Positions 1-6,122 of a stretch of DNA of 13,148 bases are shown piece by piece. Numbering within the stretch: position 1 is the stretch's first letter; each line of letters opens with the position of its first letter. The position numbers and the translations under genes were made by a program. Below the pieces are notes generated by a model, which saw nothing but the letters and a program-made list of their open reading frames with translations, had not been told where the DNA came from and ran no database searches. Source of the DNA: an uncultured Fimbriimonadales bacterium (GTDB lineage: Bacteria; Armatimonadota; Fimbriimonadia; Fimbriimonadales; GBS-DC); contig CALGZO010000044.1 in assembly GCA_937934465.1 (NCBI GenBank), positions 1 through 13,148 of the forward strand. Direction: 5' to 3'.

Positions 1-1
1 G

Positions 2-1003
2 ATGGAAGATTTGGGCACGCTGGGGGGCAATGACAGCGAAGCGCTTGGCATCTCTGCCGACGGCTCGGTGGTGGTCGGATGGGCACAAAACAACAACGGT
101 TCCCTTCGCGCCTTTCGCTGGACGCAGGACGGCGGGATGGAAGATTTGGGCACGCTGGGGGGCAGTCAGAGCGTGGCGTGGGGCGCCTCAGCCAACGGCA
201 GTGTGGTGGTCGGATGGGCAGAAATCACCAACGGTCGGCGGCGCGCCTTTCGCTGGACGCGGGCAGCAGGAATGGTAGATATGGGTACGCAACCTGCGGG
301 CAATCCGAGCGTGGCGTATGGCATCTCTGCCGACGGCAATGTGGTGGTCGGAGCGTCCAATAACCGCGCCTTTCGCTGGACGGCATCAAATAATCAGATA
401 CAAGATCTGGGCACGCTGGGGGGCGGAGAGAGCGAGGCGCGGGGCGTCTCAGCCAACGGCGATGTGGTGGTCGGATGGTCACAAAAAAACGACGGTTGGT
501 GGCACGCCTTTCGCTGGACGGCGTTAGATAATCAGCTACGAGGTCTGGGCGCGCTGGGGGGCAGAGAGAGCAAAGCGCGAGGCGTCTCAGCCAACGGCAA
601 TGTGGTGGTCGGATGGGCACAAGACCCCCGCGGTAACACTCGCGCCTTTCGCTGGACGCAGGACGGCGGGATGGAAGACCTGAACATCACCTACGCCGAC
701 TTTCTGAACAACGGGTCGGTGCTGCAAGCTGCCTATGCCGTCTCGTCCGATGGACGCTACATCGTGGGTAATGGCTATAACGCGGTGACGCAGCGCTATG
801 AGGCGTTCTTGCTGGATACTTGGCGCACAGGCGACATGAACGGCGATGGTTGCATCGATGATGCTGACCTGCTTGCCGTGCTGTTTGCGTTTGGCACTCC
901 TGGCACGGGCTACGCGCGCCACGAGGACATCAACAAAGACGGCATCGTGGACGACGCCGACTTGCTGACGGTGCTGTCCAACTTTGGCGGCGGGTGCAAT
1001 TAG
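2..1003 (+). CDS. HAF-repeat protein with C-terminal dockerin-like EF-hand pair (5' partial)
   Basis: The frame is open from the window edge and begins inside a repeat, so the true start and any signal peptide lie upstream. Residues are numbered from the ATG at base 2. Five tandem repeats of about 42-46 residues follow (1-45, 46-90, 91-132, 133-178, 179-223), each of the type DLGTLGG...A.G.SA(D/N)G.VVVGW....AFRWT. A divergent sixth repeat covers 224-274. This is the extracellular HAF repeat (Pfam family named for its His-Ala-Phe motif), likely a beta-propeller-like fold. Residues 275-333 hold two calcium-loop motifs, DMNGDGCIDDAD (278-289) and DINKDGIVDDAD (309-320), each followed by a DLL.VL helix, which resembles a type I dockerin. 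The protein is probably secreted or surface-bound; substrate and partner are unknown. The first two repeats are very similar at DNA level, suggesting recent internal duplication. Family assignment is firm; function is not. Confidence 0.85.
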   Translation: MEDLGTLGGNDSEALGISADGSVVVGWAQNNNGSLRAFRWTQDGGMEDLGTLGGSQSVAWGASANGSVVVGWAEITNGRRRAFRWTRAAGMVDMGTQPAGNPSVAYGISADGNVVVGASNNRAFRWTASNNQIQDLGTLGGGESEARGVSANGDVVVGWSQKNDGWWHAFRWTALDNQLRGLGALGGRESKARGVSANGNVVVGWAQDPRGNTRAFRWTQDGGMEDLNITYADFLNNGSVLQAAYAVSSDGRYIVGNGYNAVTQRYEAFLLDTWRTGDMNGDGCIDDADLLAVLFAFGTPGTGYARHEDINKDGIVDDADLLTVLSNFGGGCN

Positions 1004-1058
1004 CTCTCACCCCCCTTGCCCCCTCTCCCACGCAGTGGGAGAGGGGTTGGGGGTAAGG
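1004..1058. repeat. Extended C-rich/G-rich hairpin directly after the HAF stop codon
   Basis: A perfect 12-bp stem pairs CCCCTCTCCCAC (1020-1031) with GTGGGAGAGGGG (1035-1046) around a GCA loop. Flanking C-runs (1010-1018) and G-runs (1047-1058) can extend it imperfectly. A shorter relative (TTGGGAGAGGG) lies near 1068-1078. I recognise this kind of CCCTCTCCC/GGGAGAGGG palindrome as a common dispersed intergenic repeat in bacterial genomes. It could stabilise the 3' end of the HAF mRNA, but there is no T tract. Confidence 0.6.
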
Positions 1059-1100
1059 GTCAATCGCTTGGGAGAGGGCAAATCGGCGTTGGCGTGTCTG

Positions 1101-1125
1101 GGTGCGACGCCGTTCTTGGCGTCGA
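1101..1125 (-). repeat. Inverted copy of C-type hairpin
   Basis: Arms TGCGACGCC (1103-1111) and GGCGTCGA (1118-1125) flank a six-base loop GTTCTT. Read on the minus strand the element ends GGCGTCGCACC with loop AAGAAC. That matches the C hairpins of the 7.1-7.4 kb array, which end GGCGTCGCACC with loop ACGAAT. The stem and trailing ACC are kept while the loop differs. Confidence 0.6.
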
Positions 1126-1184
1126 GTGCGGCGCGTCGGTTTCACCTTCCCTACAAGCAAGGAAATCCGCGGCGCCTGATGAGC

Positions 1185-1206
1185 GCGACGACAGGAATGT
1201 CCTCGC
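1185..1206 (+). repeat. GGAA-loop hairpin related to the C-type family
   Basis: Arms GCGACGACA (1185-1193) and TGTCCTCGC (1198-1206) enclose GGAA, with one C/C mismatch, and ACC follows. The frame is the same as in the C hairpins: outer GCGA...TCGCACC, four-base loop ending GAA, A/T closing pair. The inner stem bases are changed on both sides. Confidence 0.5.
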
Positions 1207-1254
1207 ACCCGACTGTGGCGCGTAGAAGACCACCTGCGCAAATCTCCTGAAACT

Positions 1255-1263
1255 GGGTAGAAT
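1255..1263 (+). promoter_or_regulatory. Extended -10 box of ogg (GGGTAGAAT)
   Basis: GGG followed by the TANNNT hexamer TAGAAT (1258-1263). Eight bases separate it from the ATG at 1272, so transcription starting about 8-9 nt downstream would begin at the start codon (leaderless). It belongs to the repeated (G/A)GGTANANT set in this window. No convincing -35 hexamer is seen. Confidence 0.6.
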
Positions 1264-1271
1264 TGCCGCCG

Positions 1272-2153
1272 ATGCGACTATCTGTGCCCTCTTGGGAGTT
1301 GGATCTGCCGCTGTGCGTGCGCAGTGGGCAGGTGTTTCGCTGGCGACAAAGTGGAGAGCAGTGGATTGGGCTTGCCGATGCGCAGTTGCTTAGGGTGGAA
1401 CCGCGCGGCAACCGCTGGCAAGTGCTGTCGCCCACTGCCGAAGACCCCATAGCAATCTTCAAACACCTCTTTCGGCTGGAGGTAGACCTCAAAGCGGTGC
1501 ATCGCGAGTTGGTGCGGCGCGACACGCGCTGGGCGGAGTGGACCGACGCGCTGCCGGGCTTGCGCCTGATGCGTTGGCTCAGCGCGGAGGAGTGCCTCTT
1601 CTCGTTTCTCTGCACGCCTGCCAACAACATCCCGCGCATTACGGGGATGATTGAACGCCTGTGCGAGCATTACGGCGAGCCGATTGCGCAGGAGAACGAC
1701 GCTACCTACTACGCTTTCCCCACGGCGGAGCGCATCGCCCAAGCGAACGAGGCAGACATTCGCGCGCTGGGGTTCGGGTATCGGGCGAAGCATCTCATCG
1801 AGGCGGCGCAAGCGCTTCAGCAGCGCGGCGACGGGTGGCTGGAGTCGCTGCGCGAGCTGCCCTACGACGAGGCGAAACGGGAGTTGATGCAGCTGCCCGG
1901 CGTGGGCGCGAAGGTCGCCGACTGCGTGCTGCTGTTCGGGCTGGACAACCCGCTCGCCGTGCCCATCGATACACACATGTGGCAGGCGGTAAGCGAGTGG
2001 CTCATGCCCAACCTCAAGGGCAAGAACCTGACCGACAAAACCTATCGCGAGGTCACCGCCTGGTTCCACGAGCGGTTCGGCGAGTGGAGCGGCTGGGCGC
2101 ACCAGTATCTGTTCACGGCGCACCTGCTGGGCGAGGAGACCGCTGCTGAATAG
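1272..2153 (+). CDS. ogg: 8-oxoguanine DNA glycosylase/AP lyase, OGG1 family
   Basis: Base-excision repair enzyme that removes 8-oxoguanine and nicks the abasic site. The N-terminal OGG domain includes GQVFRW (19-24), matching the human OGG1 signature. The C-terminal HhH-GPD domain carries LPGVGAKVADC with catalytic lysine K214, C218 four residues later, and the acid D233 in PIDTHMW. The 19-residue K-D spacing equals K249-D268 of human OGG1. At 293 aa it is close to clostridial and archaeal OGG-type enzymes. Start choice: a TTG at 1263 would give three more residues but overlaps the -10 box TAGAAT, whereas the ATG at 1272 sits 8 nt after it, as for asd and the SbcD-like gene. Oddity: the position equivalent to human Q315, which reads the base, appears to be H277 (WAHQYLF), while the stacking phenylalanine is kept as F281. 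The stop is 16 nt before asd. Confidence 0.93.
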   Translation: MRLSVPSWELDLPLCVRSGQVFRWRQSGEQWIGLADAQLLRVEPRGNRWQVLSPTAEDPIAIFKHLFRLEVDLKAVHRELVRRDTRWAEWTDALPGLRLMRWLSAEECLFSFLCTPANNIPRITGMIERLCEHYGEPIAQENDATYYAFPTAERIAQANEADIRALGFGYRAKHLIEAAQALQQRGDGWLESLRELPYDEAKRELMQLPGVGAKVADCVLLFGLDNPLAVPIDTHMWQAVSEWLMPNLKGKNLTDKTYREVTAWFHERFGEWSGWAHQYLFTAHLLGEETAAE

Positions 2154-2161
2154 GGTACAAT
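2153..2161 (+). promoter_or_regulatory. Extended -10 box of asd (GGGTACAAT)
   Basis: GGG plus TACAAT (2156-2161). The box starts on the last base of the ogg stop codon and ends 8 nt before the asd GTG. There is no Shine-Dalgarno sequence, which fits a leaderless transcript. No clear -35 in the preceding coding sequence. Confidence 0.65.
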
Positions 2162-2169
2162 CACGCGCC

Positions 2170-3162
2170 GTGAAATACCGTGTGGCAATCGTCGGCGCGA
2201 CAGGCGCAGTGGGGCAGGAACTGCTGCAGGTGTTGGCGCAGCGCAAGTTCCCCATCCGCTCGCTTCGGCTCTTGGCGTCGGAGCGGTCGGCGGGCAAGAC
2301 GCTGGCGTTTGAAGGCGAGCAGGTGAGCGTGGAGACGCTGCGCCCCGACTCGTTCGAGGGGATCGATATCGCTTTCTTCTCGGCGGGCGGCGCGCGCAGC
2401 CAACAGTACGCGCCTCTCGCTGTGCAGGCAGGCGCAGTCGTCATCGACAACTCCTCCGCGTTTCGCATGCACCCCGATGTGCCGTTGGTCATCCCCGAAA
2501 TCAACCCTGACGCCGTGCGCGGACATCGCGGCGTCATCGCGAACCCGAACTGCTCCACGATTATTATGCTGATGGCGTTGGAGCCGTTGCGTCGGCTGGC
2601 GCGCATCCGTCGGATTGTCGTATCGACCTATCAAGCCGCCAGCGGCGCGGGCGCGCAGGCGATGCAGGAACTGCTGGACGCCACCCGCGCCTACCTGCAG
2701 GGCGAGCCGTTCGAGCCGCGCGTGTTGCCCCACCCATACGCTTTCAACCTGTTCTCGCACAACTCGGCGATTGGCGAGGACGGCTACAACGAGGAGGAGC
2801 GCAAGATGATTCTGGAGACGCGCAAAATCTGGGACGACTCGGCGATAGCCGTCTCGCCGACCTGCGTGCGCGTGCCCGTGCTGCGCGCCCACACTGAGAG
2901 CATCGTAGCCGAGCTGGAGACGCGCCCGCCGCTGGCGACGATTGTGGACGCCTATCGGCGGTTTCCGGGCGTGGCGCTGGTGGATGATGTCGCCCGCAAT
3001 CACTTCCCCATGCCCCTCGAAGCCACTGGGCGCGACGAGGTGCTGGTAGGGCGCATCCGCTACGACGCAGGAACCCCCAACGGCGTCGCGCTGCTGGCGT
3101 GCGGCGACCAACTGCGCAAAGGCGCCGCGTTGAACGCCGTGCAGATTGCGGAACTGCTCTGA
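2170..3162 (+). CDS. asd: Aspartate-semialdehyde dehydrogenase
   Basis: Reduces aspartyl phosphate to aspartate semialdehyde with NADPH, the branch point to lysine/diaminopimelate, threonine and methionine; cytosolic. The 330 residues fit the bacterial family. The N-terminal Rossmann loop is GATGAVG (9-15). The catalytic cysteine is C128 in NPNCST, followed by the helix IIMLMALEPL. SGAGAQAM lies around residue 160. The substrate-binding stretch CVRVPVLRAHTES contains the catalytic base H241. The start is GTG at 2170: it matches the first residues of the family (MKYRVAIVGATG), no earlier start fits, and it lies 8 nt after TACAAT. Neither lysC nor dapA is adjacent; neighbours are DNA repair and nuclease genes, so the gene seems to stand alone despite the tight spacing. 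Confidence 0.96.
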   Translation: MKYRVAIVGATGAVGQELLQVLAQRKFPIRSLRLLASERSAGKTLAFEGEQVSVETLRPDSFEGIDIAFFSAGGARSQQYAPLAVQAGAVVIDNSSAFRMHPDVPLVIPEINPDAVRGHRGVIANPNCSTIIMLMALEPLRRLARIRRIVVSTYQAASGAGAQAMQELLDATRAYLQGEPFEPRVLPHPYAFNLFSHNSAIGEDGYNEEERKMILETRKIWDDSAIAVSPTCVRVPVLRAHTESIVAELETRPPLATIVDAYRRFPGVALVDDVARNHFPMPLEATGRDEVLVGRIRYDAGTPNGVALLACGDQLRKGAALNAVQIAELL

Positions 3163-3173
3163 CGCCGCGCGTC

Positions 3174-3182
3174 GGGTACAAT
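3174..3182 (+). promoter_or_regulatory. Extended -10 box of the YprB-like gene (GGGTACAAT)
   Basis: GGGTACAAT, identical to the asd box. TACAAT (3177-3182) ends 10 nt before the GTG at 3193. No Shine-Dalgarno site lies in between. Confidence 0.62.
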
Positions 3183-3192
3183 TCCCAACGCT

Positions 3193-3942
3193 GTGTTGAC
3201 GCGCACCTATATCCACATACCCGGCATCACCGAGCCGATTGAGCGTGAACTCTGGCTGCAGGGGGCAGAGGATTGGTACACGCTGGTGGAGAACCCTCAA
3301 CGCTGGCGTATCAGCGAACCCTATCTCAGCGCGGCGCTGCAGGGCGCGGTAGCCTCCATCGACGCCTATGAAGCGGGCGACTACGCCTACTTCGCAGGCA
3401 AACTGCACATCAAAGAACACTGGCGCGCCTACGATGAGTTCCGCCACGAGACCGCCTACCTCGATGTGGAGACCGACGGCGGCTCGCAAATCACCGTCAT
3501 CGGCGTCTACGACGGCGAAGAGACCTACCAGTTCGTGCTGGGCGACAACTTGGACGAGTTCCCCGAATTCATTCGCGAGTTCTCGATGCTGGTCACTTTC
3601 AACGGGCTGCACTTCGATGTGCCGATGCTGTATAAGAACTTTCCAAGCTTGGCGCTGGATCAGCTACATCTGGATTTATGCCCGACGCTGCGCCGAGTGG
3701 GGCTACGCGGCGGGTTGAAACGCATCGAGCAGCAGCTGGGGCTAATGCGCGACCCCGACTTGGACGGTCTGAGCGGGCGCGAAGCGGTGCTGCTATGGCA
3801 AGCCTACCGACTGGGGCACGACTCTGCGCTGGAGACCCTGCTACGCTACAACCGCGAGGACATCGTGAACCTCAAGCCGCTGGCAGGGCTGGCGTACAAA
3901 CGGCTCAAAGAGAAGACGACCGCGCTCAGACCCGTGCGGTAA
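3193..3942 (+). CDS. YprB-type RNase H-like exonuclease (DEDDy)
   Basis: A 249-aa member of the YprB ribonuclease H-like group, predicted metal-dependent 3'-5' exonucleases. Acidic residues occur in the DEDDy order: D91 and E93 in YLDVETDGG (Exo I), D142 in FNGLHFDVPML (Exo II), and Y219/D223 in RYNREDIVNL, the YxxxD Exo III. The N-terminus HIPGITEPIERELWLQG is the short helix-hairpin-like lead-in typical of the group (PGI...E..LW..G). No helicase domain follows, unlike longer relatives. The start GTG at 3193 lies 10 nt after TACAAT; a TTG follows at 3196. Its true substrate (DNA or RNA) cannot be told from sequence. Upstream is asd; ftsH follows after 136 nt containing promoter-like boxes. 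Confidence 0.82.
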   Translation: MLTRTYIHIPGITEPIERELWLQGAEDWYTLVENPQRWRISEPYLSAALQGAVASIDAYEAGDYAYFAGKLHIKEHWRAYDEFRHETAYLDVETDGGSQITVIGVYDGEETYQFVLGDNLDEFPEFIREFSMLVTFNGLHFDVPMLYKNFPSLALDQLHLDLCPTLRRVGLRGGLKRIEQQLGLMRDPDLDGLSGREAVLLWQAYRLGHDSALETLLRYNREDIVNLKPLAGLAYKRLKEKTTALRPVR

Positions 3943-3975
3943 GCCGCCGCTTGGGGAACCCAAGCCCGTCGCTTC

Positions 3976-3984
3976 GGGTATACT
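3976..3984 (+). promoter_or_regulatory. Distal candidate ftsH promoter (GGGTATACT)
   Basis: GGG plus TATACT (3979-3984), a strong match to the window-wide box, 94 nt before the ftsH GTG. It would yield an 85-nt or so leader containing the inverted repeats at 4027-4052 and the AGGAGG. Confidence 0.5.
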
Positions 3985-4026
3985 TTACTGAGGCGAAACC
4001 GCCCTCGCGTACCGAGCGGCGCACGC

Positions 4027-4052
4027 CGATAATCTTATCGATACTGGGTATC
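4027..4052. promoter_or_regulatory. Two adjacent inverted repeats upstream of ftsH
   Basis: CGATAA (4027-4032) and TTATCG (4035-4040) form a perfect 6-bp inverted repeat with a TC spacer. It is immediately followed by GATAC (4040-4044) and GTATC (4048-4052) around TGG. The second repeat overlaps the proximal -10-like box. This is a candidate operator or leader structure; it does not match the CIRCE heat-shock element. The regulator is unknown. Confidence 0.35.
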
Positions 4053-4054
4053 CT
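4046..4054 (+). promoter_or_regulatory. Proximal candidate ftsH promoter (GGGTATCCT)
   Basis: GGG plus TATCCT (4049-4054) fits TANNNT. A start of transcription near 4061 would give a leader of about 18 nt that keeps the AGGAGG at 4068-4073. Weaker than the distal box. Confidence 0.4.
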
Positions 4055-4067
4055 TAGCGCAATCAAC

Positions 4068-4073
4068 AGGAGG
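4068..4073 (+). promoter_or_regulatory. Strong Shine-Dalgarno of ftsH
   Basis: AGGAGG ends 5 nt before the GTG at 4079. It decides the start: the ATG two bases earlier (4077) is followed at once by TGA. Confidence 0.8.
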
Positions 4074-4078
4074 CGTAT

Positions 4079-6013
4079 GTGAGTAAGAACGCACGCACAT
4101 TTTTGACTATAGTGGGGTTCGTGCTGGTGCTGCTGCTCCTGATGCAATATCTGCGTCAACTGCAGCCGATGGGCGCACGCGAGCTGACCTACACCGCGCT
4201 GGTGAACGCCGTGCAGCAGCGCACAATTGCTGAGGCGACCGCGCAGGGCAACCGATTGGTGGGCACACTACGCGACGGCACGCCCTTCCACGCCGCACTG
4301 CCACCCGAAGGCTCCGCACGCGACTCGCTCTACAAACAGATGACCGAAGCAGGCATCAACCTCAAATTCACTGAAGACAGCCGCGTGCCCGACTATCTCA
4401 GCCAAATGCTGGGCATGTTCTTGGTGATTCTGCTGATTGGCGGGCTGTTCTGGTTCCTACTGATGCGCTCGGCGCAGGCAGGCAACAATCAAGCGTTCTC
4501 GTTCGGCAAGGCGCGCGCCCGACGCTACAACGAGAGCATCCCGCGCGTGACCTTCGATGATGTCGCCGGCGTGGAAGAGGCGAAACAAGAGCTCGCCGAG
4601 GTGGTGGACTACCTCAAGAACACCGAGAAATACAAAAAACTCGGCGCGAAAATCCCCAAGGGCGTCCTGCTGCTGGGTCCGCCCGGCTGCGGCAAGACCC
4701 TGCTGGCGCGCGCAGTGGCAGGCGAGGCGGGCGTGCCGTTCTTCCATATCAGCGGCTCCGACTTCGTGGAGATGTTCGTCGGCGTCGGCGCGGCGCGCGT
4801 GCGCGACCTGTTCGAAACCGCCAAAGCCAACCGACCCGCGCTCATCTTCATCGACGAAATCGACGCCGTCGGACGCCAGCGCGGCACAGGACTCGGCGGC
4901 GGACACGACGAACGCGAGCAGACGCTCAACCAACTGCTCGTGGAGATGGACGGCTTCGACCCGAACTTGGGCATCATCGTCATCGCCGCCACCAACCGCG
5001 CCGATATCTTAGACCCCGCCCTGCTGCGCCCCGGACGCTTCGACCGCCATATCGTCGTCGATCCGCCCGATGTGGAGGGGCGCAAGAAGATTCTGGAAGT
5101 GCATACTAAGGGCAAGCCGCTCGCGCCCGATGTGGACTTGGAAGTGCTGGCGAAGCGCACGCCCGGCTTCACAGGCGCGGACTTAGCCAACCTCGTGAAC
5201 GAAGCCGCGCTCATCGCCGCCCGACGCAACAAGTCGCGCATCAGCATGGAAGAGTTCGAAGAGGCGGTCGATCGCGTGATTGCGGGTCCACAGCGACGCA
5301 ATCGCGTCGTCGACCAGCGCGAGCGCGAAGTGGTCGCCTACCACGAGGTGGGACACGCGATTGTGGGCGAGCTGCTGCCCGAAGCCGAGCCTGTGCATAA
5401 AATCTCCATCCTGCCGCGCGGCATGGCGCTCGGCTACACGATTCAGATGCCCGAACGCGACCGCTACCTCTACACGCGCCAGTCGCTGCTGGATCGCATC
5501 ACCACGATGCTCGGCGGGCGCGTCGCCGAAGAAATCGTGTTCGGCGAGGTGGGCACAGGCGCACACGACGACCTCAAACGCGCTACCGAAATCGCACGCG
5601 CCATGGTCACCGAGTACGGCATGAGCGAGAAACTCGGACCGCTCACCTTCGGCAGGCGACACGGCAACCCCTTCTTGGGGCGCGACATCATGGAAGACCG
5701 CAACTACAGCGAGCAAGTCGCCTACGAGATCGACCAAGAGGTGCGCCGCATCATCGAAGAGTGCTACCAGCGCGCTCGCGAAATCCTGACGCGCCACCGC
5801 GACACGATGGACCGAGTGGTTCAGGCGTTGATGGAGCGCGAGAATCTGACGCGCGAGGAGTTCTTGGCGCTGATGCGCAACGAGGGCGGCGAGCCGACCG
5901 CGAAGAGCCTACCACAACCTATAGAGTCGCCCGCGCCTACGCCCGAAGCCACCCCCGACGAAAGCAGCGCGCCAACGCAACGGCTCCAACCGCGCGCCGC
6001 GCCCAGCAGCTAA
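4079..6013 (+). CDS. ftsH: ATP-dependent zinc metalloprotease FtsH
   Basis: Membrane-anchored AAA+ protease that extracts and degrades damaged membrane proteins and short-lived regulators, working as a hexamer. Order of parts: transmembrane helix 1 (about 8-25), a short outside domain (about 26-107), transmembrane helix 2 (about 108-130), then the AAA+ module with Walker A GPPGCGKT (200-207), Walker B LIFIDEID (255-262), and the second region of homology with ATNR and LLRPGRFDR. The peptidase domain has the zinc site HEVGH (422-426) and a third ligand in GAHDD, most likely D498. At 644 aa it matches E. coli FtsH in length. The last 40 or so residues are rich in Pro, Thr and Ser and probably disordered. 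The GTG start is set by AGGAGG 5 nt upstream. Two candidate promoters and inverted repeats precede it; stem-loops follow it. All catalytic residues are intact. Confidence 0.97.
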   Translation: MSKNARTFLTIVGFVLVLLLLMQYLRQLQPMGARELTYTALVNAVQQRTIAEATAQGNRLVGTLRDGTPFHAALPPEGSARDSLYKQMTEAGINLKFTEDSRVPDYLSQMLGMFLVILLIGGLFWFLLMRSAQAGNNQAFSFGKARARRYNESIPRVTFDDVAGVEEAKQELAEVVDYLKNTEKYKKLGAKIPKGVLLLGPPGCGKTLLARAVAGEAGVPFFHISGSDFVEMFVGVGAARVRDLFETAKANRPALIFIDEIDAVGRQRGTGLGGGHDEREQTLNQLLVEMDGFDPNLGIIVIAATNRADILDPALLRPGRFDRHIVVDPPDVEGRKKILEVHTKGKPLAPDVDLEVLAKRTPGFTGADLANLVNEAALIAARRNKSRISMEEFEEAVDRVIAGPQRRNRVVDQREREVVAYHEVGHAIVGELLPEAEPVHKISILPRGMALGYTIQMPERDRYLYTRQSLLDRITTMLGGRVAEEIVFGEVGTGAHDDLKRATEIARAMVTEYGMSEKLGPLTFGRRHGNPFLGRDIMEDRNYSEQVAYEIDQEVRRIIEECYQRAREILTRHRDTMDRVVQALMERENLTREEFLALMRNEGGEPTAKSLPQPIESPAPTPEATPDESSAPTQRLQPRAAPSS

Positions 6014-6020
6014 CGAAAAT

Positions 6021-6053
6021 CGCGCCCCAGGGGGAGGGACTACCTGGGGCGCG
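6021..6053. terminator. 11-bp stem-loop after ftsH
   Basis: CGCGCCCCAGG (6021-6031) pairs perfectly with CCTGGGGCGCG (6043-6053) across an 11-nt loop, 7 nt after the ftsH stop. There is no T tract on the plus strand. On the minus strand the stem is followed by ATTTTCG, so it may act mainly as a terminator for thyX, or protect the ftsH 3' end. Confidence 0.55.
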
Positions 6054-6074
6054 TTCGGAGAGGGAGGGATAAGA

Positions 6075-6110
6075 TGCTATGACCGCTACTCTCAGTCATA
6101 GCAACTTTTG
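6075..6110 (+). terminator. Stem-loop with short T tract between ftsH and thyX
   Basis: TGCTATGAC (6075-6083) pairs perfectly with GTCATAGCA (6095-6103) around an 11-nt loop and is followed by ACTTTTG. This is a plausible intrinsic terminator for ftsH. It sits between convergent genes and could work in both directions together with the stem at 6021-6053. Confidence 0.55.
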
Positions 6111-6122
6111 TGCCATTCGACG

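Larger units (their letters stand above)
1004..1271. other. Gene-free stretch carrying three hairpin elements and the ogg promoter
   Basis: About 268 bases separate the HAF gene from ogg. Short frames here lack a credible start and protein-like composition. The stretch contains a long G/C-strand-biased hairpin starting right at the HAF stop (about 1004-1058), an inverted copy of the C-type hairpin seen in the 7.1-7.4 kb array (1101-1125), a related GGAA-loop hairpin (1185-1206), and a -10-like box (1258-1263) next to ogg. None of the hairpins is followed by a clear T run, so a role as intrinsic terminators is not well supported. Confidence 0.7.

Noticed and set aside
1263..1271. TTG start for ogg
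   Set aside because: It overlaps the -10 hexamer; the ATG at 1272 has the same 8-nt geometry as asd.
1278..2606. Long minus-strand frame (442 codons) opposite ogg and asd
   Set aside because: It lies opposite two genes with intact catalytic motifs; the product is Arg/Ala-rich without any recognisable motif, as expected from GC-rich codon bias.
2161..3612. Long minus-strand frame (483 codons) opposite asd and the YprB-like gene
   Set aside because: Antisense shadow of two recognised genes; low-complexity His/Arg/Val-rich product.
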